Shown here piece after piece: positions 27,717 to 32,934 of a stretch of 32,934 bases of DNA; the first letter of the stretch is position 1, and each line of letters starts with the position of its first letter. Origin of the DNA: an uncultured Candidatus Pelagibacter sp. (GTDB lineage: Bacteria; Pseudomonadota; Alphaproteobacteria; Pelagibacterales; Pelagibacteraceae); NCBI GenBank assembly GCA_905612505.1, contig CAJQSH010000044.1:1-32934 (forward strand), given 5' to 3'. The notes under the pieces are model-generated. The model saw only the letters and a list, made by a program, of their open reading frames with translations, was not told the origin of the DNA and searched no databases. The translations under genes were made by a program, and so were the position numbers.

Positions 27717-27729
27717 TTAAAAAAAATAA

Positions 27730-28362
27730 ATGTCCATAAAAAAAGATGGGATAATGGTAATTTTATCATCCCCATCTGGGGCTGGCAAAACTACATTAGT
27801 AAAATTATTATCTAAGAAAAAAAATTATAATATATCTGTATCTCATACCACTAGAAAGGCTCGTATTAATGAAATCCATGATCAAGATTATTATTTCGTC
27901 AATCATGAAAAATTTCAAAGTCTGATAAAAAATGAAGAATTTTTAGAATATGCTAAAGTTTTTAATCATTTATATGGAACAACTAGAACGCCTGTAATTG
28001 AAAAATTAGAAAAAGGAGAAAATGTAGTTTTTGATATAGATTGGCAGGGTGCGGATCAAATCAAAAATAAAAAATTAAACTATAAATTAATTACATTTTT
28101 TGTACTTCCACCGAGCAAGCAAGTTTTATTTGAAAGATTATCTAATAGAGACATGAAAGATAAATTAATAGTAGATGAAAGAATGAAAGAATTTAGTCGA
28201 GATGTTTTGCATTGGATCAATTACGATTATGTTGTAATTAATGATAATATTGATGCTTGTTATTCTAAGATTAATAATTTGATTGATGCGGAAATTAATA
28301 GTGGCTCAAAAGATTATGATAGTGATTATATTAGAAAGCATGTGGAATTTTTAACCTCTTAA
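27730..28362 (+). CDS. gmk: Guanylate kinase
   Basis: [81 protein letters not shown]. Confidence 0.95.
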   Translation: MSIKKDGIMVILSSPSGAGKTTLVKLLSKKKNYNISVSHTTRKARINEIHDQDYYFVNHEKFQSLIKNEEFLEYAKVFNHLYGTTRTPVIEKLEKGENVVFDIDWQGADQIKNKKLNYKLITFFVLPPSKQVLFERLSNRDMKDKLIVDERMKEFSRDVLHWINYDYVVINDNIDACYSKINNLIDAEINSGSKDYDSDYIRKHVEFLTS

Positions 28363-29139
28363 ATCTTCATACTCTTTCGTTAGTTTGTAATACATTTCAG
28401 GCTCTAAATTTTGTGGTCTTAAATTTAAATTAATATTAAATTTTTTAGAAATATTTTCAGCATTTTTAAAAATTTGATTAAATGGTTTTTTAATCATTTT
28501 CCTTCTTTGATTAAAAAAAATCCGAGTAACTGTTTCAAGATTTTTTGGATCCTTTAATTCAAAAAAGTTCTTTTTAGGTGTTAAAATTAATAAGGAACTA
28601 TCTATTTTAGGTCTTGGTGAAAAACTTTCTGGTTTAATATCTATAATTTTTTTTATATCCAATTTCCAACTAGATAGTATTGACAATCTTCCATAGTTAG
28701 AAGTATTTGACTCAGCAATAATGCGATCTGCAACTTCTTTTTGAAACATTAAAACTAACTGATCAAACCAAAATTCTTTATTAATATTAACTATCCATTT
28801 TGATAGTATTTTAGTAGAAATATTATAGGGAAGATTTCCAAATACAGTCAATTTTTCTTTTGAAATTTTATTTTCAGATACTTTTAAGATATCATCATTG
28901 ATAATAATGATTTCATCATTAAATTTTTCATTTAACAATATAGATAAGTCATTATCTTTTTCGACTACATATATTTTTTTAGGTTTTTTTTTAAGAATAT
29001 GAATTGTCAAGTTTCCACTTCCAGGACCAATTTCTAAAATTTCTTTATTATTTACCTCAACAGAATCAACAATTTGTTCCAAAACGGTACGGTCTATTAA
29101 GAAATTTTGTCCCAAACTTTTTTTAGCTCTAATATTCAC
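28351..29139 (-). CDS. rsmA: 16S rRNA dimethyladenosine transferase
   Basis: [64 protein letters not shown]; 3' end overlaps gmk by 12 nt (convergent). Confidence 0.95.
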   Translation of the reverse strand: MNIRAKKSLGQNFLIDRTVLEQIVDSVEVNNKEILEIGPGSGNLTIHILKKKPKKIYVVEKDNDLSILLNEKFNDEIIIINDDILKVSENKISKEKLTVFGNLPYNISTKILSKWIVNINKEFWFDQLVLMFQKEVADRIIAESNTSNYGRLSILSSWKLDIKKIIDIKPESFSPRPKIDSSLLILTPKKNFFELKDPKNLETVTRIFFNQRRKMIKKPFNQIFKNAENISKKFNINLNLRPQNLEPEMYYKLTKEYEDLRG

Positions 29140-30105
29140 TTATTTGTCAAAAAATTTTAAAGCTTGAATTAAGCTTAACGGGTTGGATAAATTTTTCCCC
29201 ATCATTGATTCATTGGGTCCATGATCGGGTGAGATTCTCACAAAAGGTAAACCCAATGTTACATTTATAGCATCGAAACCAAAAATTGTTTTTATGGGGA
29301 TTAATACTTGATCGTGATACATTCCAATTATGACATCATAGTTTTTTGATTGCTCTTTCATAAATATAGTATCAGCAGCAAATGGACCGCTTACATTATA
29401 TTTTTTTTTGATAAGGTATTTGATTGAAGGTATAATTATTCTGTTTTCTTCACTTGATTTATAATTGCTTTCACAGTGGGGGTTTAATCCTGTGATAGCA
29501 ATTTTAGGGTTTTTTTTAAATTTATTTTTATAGAATTTAATAATTAATTTTACATTATTAATTATTTTTTTTTTAGATAAATTTTTATGAACTTCTTTTA
29601 AAGGTAAATGCGTAGTTATTGTACTTACTGATAATATTTTATTAAAAATTAGCATGGCAACTTTATTATTTTTATTTGTTTTATTTGCCAAATACTCAGT
29701 AATTCCAAGAAATTTTTCTTTTAAAAAGTTTTTCTTTGATATTGGTCCATTTATCAATCCTGAACATTTATTTTCTTTTAACAATAAAAGGGCAATTTCA
29801 AAACATTTTTTAATATATATATTTGATTTCGATGAGATTGAGTCAAAAGGTTTTAAAAAATTAAAATTTACATCAATAATATTAATTTTATTATTAGATA
29901 GTTGTTTAAAATCAATAATTTTTTTTTCAATTAAGTTTATCTTATAATTAAAACCAAGAATTTTCATTTGTGAAAGCAATAGTTTTTTTGATACAATAAG
30001 TATTATTGGTTTTTTAATAGATATTTTTTTGAAACTTTTAAAAAATATTTCCAAGAAAACACTATAAGGTTCACCAGCGACTATTATAATAGGATTTTTA
30101 TTCAC
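29140..30105 (-). CDS. pdxA: 4-hydroxythreonine-4-phosphate dehydrogenase
   Basis: GLINGPISKKNFL, ITTHLPLKEVHKNLS, ITGLNPHCESNY, GPFAADTIFM, YDVIIGMYHDQVLIPIKTIFGFDAINVTLGLPFVRISPDHG. Confidence 0.94.
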   Translation of the reverse strand: MNKNPIIIVAGEPYSVFLEIFFKSFKKISIKKPIILIVSKKLLLSQMKILGFNYKINLIEKKIIDFKQLSNNKINIIDVNFNFLKPFDSISSKSNIYIKKCFEIALLLLKENKCSGLINGPISKKNFLKEKFLGITEYLANKTNKNNKVAMLIFNKILSVSTITTHLPLKEVHKNLSKKKIINNVKLIIKFYKNKFKKNPKIAITGLNPHCESNYKSSEENRIIIPSIKYLIKKKYNVSGPFAADTIFMKEQSKNYDVIIGMYHDQVLIPIKTIFGFDAINVTLGLPFVRISPDHGPNESMMGKNLSNPLSLIQALKFFDK

Positions 30106-31039
30106 TAATTTTATTATTTAATTTTATTTTGTTGTAATAAATTAAAGAAAATTGGTTATATTGTTTTTGCTTTTCATAATTTATTAATTCTTTCAAAATT
30201 TTATTTTTATCAATGTTATTTTTTTTTTCTTTTTTATTATTTATTCTTAAAATTAAAAAACCAGTTGGAACTTTTATTGGTTCGGTTATTTCACCTATAT
30301 TTAATTGTTTTATTAATTTTATTACATTTTTAGATAATTGATTTTCATCAACCCAGCCTATATGACCGCCAAATTTTGCTGTGTCTGATACACTATAAAT
30401 ATTTGCCGTATTATTAAATCCCGAAGAGATTACACTTTTATTAATATCATCTATTATATTGATTAATTTTTTTTGATCAGAAACTTGAAATAAAATTTCT
30501 GATAAATCATATTTGGTTATTAATTTTTTATTTAAACCATCATTCTTAATTTTTTGTTTTAAAATTTTTTCATTAATATTTATTTGTTGTGTGAATTTAT
30601 TTTTGATTAAATCATTCCACAAAAGTTCAATTTCTAATTTTTTTTTAACGTCTTCTAATGTCAAATTATTAGAAGCTAAATAATTTTTAAATTCATCAAT
30701 ATTTTTAATATTTAGTTTTAGGTAGAGTTTTTGTAGGACATCATTTACATATTCCCGAGTATGATCCAGAGTGTAGTATTTTAATATTTCATTTTTTTTA
30801 ATTTTTTCTCTAATTACAGAATTTTTAGATATTTTCATAATTGATAATTTATCTAACTTTTTTAAATCATTATTAAGTGTTGTTAGATATCTATATTCTT
30901 CTTCTATGTCTAAATTGGTAATAATTTCATTATTAATTTTTAAGACTATATGCGATTCCATTGATGCATTTGATGGCGCTATCAGAATTAATATAATTAA
31001 TATTTTTGTCGTAAGTATAGCTATTTTTTTATTAATCAT
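30098..31039 (-). CDS. surA: SurA-like periplasmic peptidyl-prolyl isomerase/chaperone
   Basis: Signal peptide; VLKINNEIITNLDIEEEYRYL; parvulin-like KFGGHIGWVDENQLSKNVIKLIKQLNIGEITEPIKVPTGFLILRI. Confidence 0.87.
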   Translation of the reverse strand: MINKKIAILTTKILIILILIAPSNASMESHIVLKINNEIITNLDIEEEYRYLTTLNNDLKKLDKLSIMKISKNSVIREKIKKNEILKYYTLDHTREYVNDVLQKLYLKLNIKNIDEFKNYLASNNLTLEDVKKKLEIELLWNDLIKNKFTQQININEKILKQKIKNDGLNKKLITKYDLSEILFQVSDQKKLINIIDDINKSVISSGFNNTANIYSVSDTAKFGGHIGWVDENQLSKNVIKLIKQLNIGEITEPIKVPTGFLILRINNKKEKKNNIDKNKILKELINYEKQKQYNQFSLIYYNKIKLNNKISE

Positions 31040-32934
31040 TTTTTTGTATTCGGTGTATTAATTTTTCCAAAGGGCATTATTGTAATAGAAAAAAATAGTT
31101 GTTCTTCTGGTTTAAGGGCACCATCTGTGTAATAGTCTTTTTTATATTCTATTCCAGCAACCAAACAATCATTTTTATATTCATAAATTACATTGTAATA
31201 TTCTGTTAAATCCTTTTCTTTATTTTTTCTTGTTTTAAACTTAAGTGAATTGTTATTATCAAAATTAAAGGCAGTAGTATTTGATATATAACTTTCATTA
31301 CCTAGAATGTTATTTTTTTCTAAAAATTCAAAAGTAGTTACAAAATTATTAACACTTATAGTTGTGTCTATTAGATTATAGTTTAAACTTTTTAAGTTAT
31401 TATCAAGTGAAAAATTATATGAAAAATCAATAAATTTATTTGTTTTAAATTTCATATCACCAACGATGTCTGATGTTTTTTGACCTAATGTACTTGATGT
31501 GGGTAGTTTAAAATTTTCAGTATCTCTAAACAACGTCGCTAAGTTAAAAGAAAATATTTCATTATTTGAATTTAATTTATCATAAATTGAAAATTCATTT
31601 CCTAAAGTAATTGATTGACCTCCTTCAACTGTATCGTTTGAACCAATTCTATTAAGTGTAAAAATATTATTAAAATCTGTAATTCGATCATCACTACTTA
31701 TGTTTTTGTTTTTATTTGGGCTGTATCTCGCAGAAATAATTGGTGAAAGAATGCCCACATACCTATTTCCATCTTTTTTTAATGGATATTTAACCTGATA
31801 ATTAATTATAGATTGAATGTCATTTTCTTTTTTGTTTTTGTAATTACTTGAATTTTTTGAATCTGCATTAAAATTTTTAATTAGAATTTCATAATTACTC
31901 ACCAATCCCTTAGAGTTTATGTTGTTATCAGATTTGTAATTAAGATTATTAATTATAACTTTTTCATTAATGTTTGTTTCATAAAGTTTATTATGACCCA
32001 GTGATGAAAAGGTCAGGTCACCATCTGTAACAATAGAGTCAATTTTTTTGGAAAAATCATAACTAGGAAATATGTACTGATATTTATCATTATTTTCTCT
32101 GCTTAAATCTTCATAAACTTCAGTTAAGAAATTAATCTCAGTATTGTCATTCTTCGCATAAAAATTTAATTTCGAATGTAAGTTGGTTGTAGATTCAATT
32201 ATTGGTGAATTAAGTTTATAAGTTTTCAGGTAAGTATCGCTTGAGGTTTGCTGAATTTTTAAGTCAATTTTTGATTGATCAAATAAGCCAAAGTTAAAAT
32301 TAAATGATGATTTTGAAAAAAAGTGGGTTTCTGAATTATCCTCATTAAAAGGCAATGGATTTTTATTTTTAATACTAAAATCTAATACATGATCAGTATT
32401 TTTTGTAATATGTCGATATTCGCCTTGGTAAAGAGTTTTTTGATTATAATAAAACCTAGGCTTAAAAGTTAAATCAACATTATCTGCTATCACTTTGTAG
32501 TAAGGTAATCCCAAGTAGTTTCCGAGAGTAGAAGATTGTGATAATTGCGGAGCCAGGAAACCTGATTGTCTTTTTACAGTTGGATCAGGGTGAAAAAATT
32601 TTGGAAAATATAATACCGGAACATCATAAACTTTAAGCCAAGCATTTTTATAATTTAAAGTTTTTTTAATTTTGTCATGTTTTATCTCATTTGCTGATAA
32701 AACCCATGGAGGGCAGCCATCTCTTTTTTTACAGGTGGTAAAGACACCTTTTTTAATTATTGATGTATTTTCTTCTAAAAAAAGTGCTTTACCTTTTAGT
32801 CTTGGTTCATTGTCTTGGGAATTAAAAATTTTATTATTAAATTTTATGTTAAAATCTTTTCCAAGCATTTTATTACTGTCTAAACTCAATCTTAAATCTT
32901 CAATATTATATTTATTAGATTCACTATCAATTAC
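31036..32934 (-). CDS. lptD: LPS-assembly protein LptD (5' end outside window)
   Basis: CPPWVLSANEIKHDKIKKTLNYKNAWLKVYDVPVLYFPKFFHPDPTVKRQSGFLAPQLSQSSTLGNYLGLPYYKVIADNVDLTFKPRFY. The frame stays open past the called TTG start to the window edge. Confidence 0.93.
   Translation of the reverse strand, partial: VIDSESNKYNIEDLRLSLDSNKMLGKDFNIKFNNKIFNSQDNEPRLKGKALFLEENTSIIKKGVFTTCKKRDGCPPWVLSANEIKHDKIKKTLNYKNAWLKVYDVPVLYFPKFFHPDPTVKRQSGFLAPQLSQSSTLGNYLGLPYYKVIADNVDLTFKPRFYYNQKTLYQGEYRHITKNTDHVLDFSIKNKNPLPFNEDNSETHFFSKSSFNFNFGLFDQSKIDLKIQQTSSDTYLKTYKLNSPIIESTTNLHSKLNFYAKNDNTEINFLTEVYEDLSRENNDKYQYIFPSYDFSKKIDSIVTDGDLTFSSLGHNKLYETNINEKVIINNLNYKSDNNINSKGLVSNYEILIKNFNADSKNSSNYKNKKENDIQSIINYQVKYPLKKDGNRYVGILSPIISARYSPNKNKNISSDDRITDFNNIFTLNRIGSNDTVEGGQSITLGNEFSIYDKLNSNNEIFSFNLATLFRDTENFKLPTSSTLGQKTSDIVGDMKFKTNKFIDFSYNFSLDNNLKSLNYNLIDTTISVNNFVTTFEFLEKNNILGNESYISNTTAFNFDNNNSLKFKTRKNKEKDLTEYYNVIYEYKNDCLVAGIEYKKDYYTDGALKPEEQLFFSITIMPFGKINTPNTKK

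Overview
The window is an AT-rich, gene-dense alphaproteobacterial segment. Composition, compact operons and gene order suggest the SAR11/Pelagibacterales group, but this was not tested by search. About 8.7-32.9 kb is mostly core genome: gdhA, slyX, a BaiN/YhiN-type flavoprotein, a Rieske + MOSC pair, MFS and EamA transporters, gshA/gshB, an HD-domain protein, purF, cvpA, an MMPL transporter, dnaB, rplI/rpsR/rpsF, fabD-fabG-acpP-gmk, rsmA-pdxA-surA-lptD. About 1-8.7 kb is accessory. It starts with a tight operon: EamA permease, creatinase, glycine amidinotransferase (AGAT) and threonine aldolase. These three enzymes can all lead to glycine, so this is a candidate glycine-scavenging module. Next is a two-gene cassette for exported enzymes (secreted alpha/beta hydrolase and Tat-signal flavin amine oxidase) between two copies of a 21-nt exact repeat. 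Remnants and one intact copy of an uncharacterised ~75-aa protein lie outside the cassette. After that comes a tandem pair of paralogous small hydrophobic proteins with palindromes upstream and two hairpins between them, followed by a pentameric ligand-gated ion channel reduced to its membrane domain and frameshifted. The strongest leads for undescribed biology are the creatinase/AGAT/threonine aldolase operon, the small hydrophobic protein pair, the repeat-flanked cassette and the Rieske + MOSC pair. gshB carries an apparent frameshift, and fabF/mltG are missing from their usual position between acpP and gmk.
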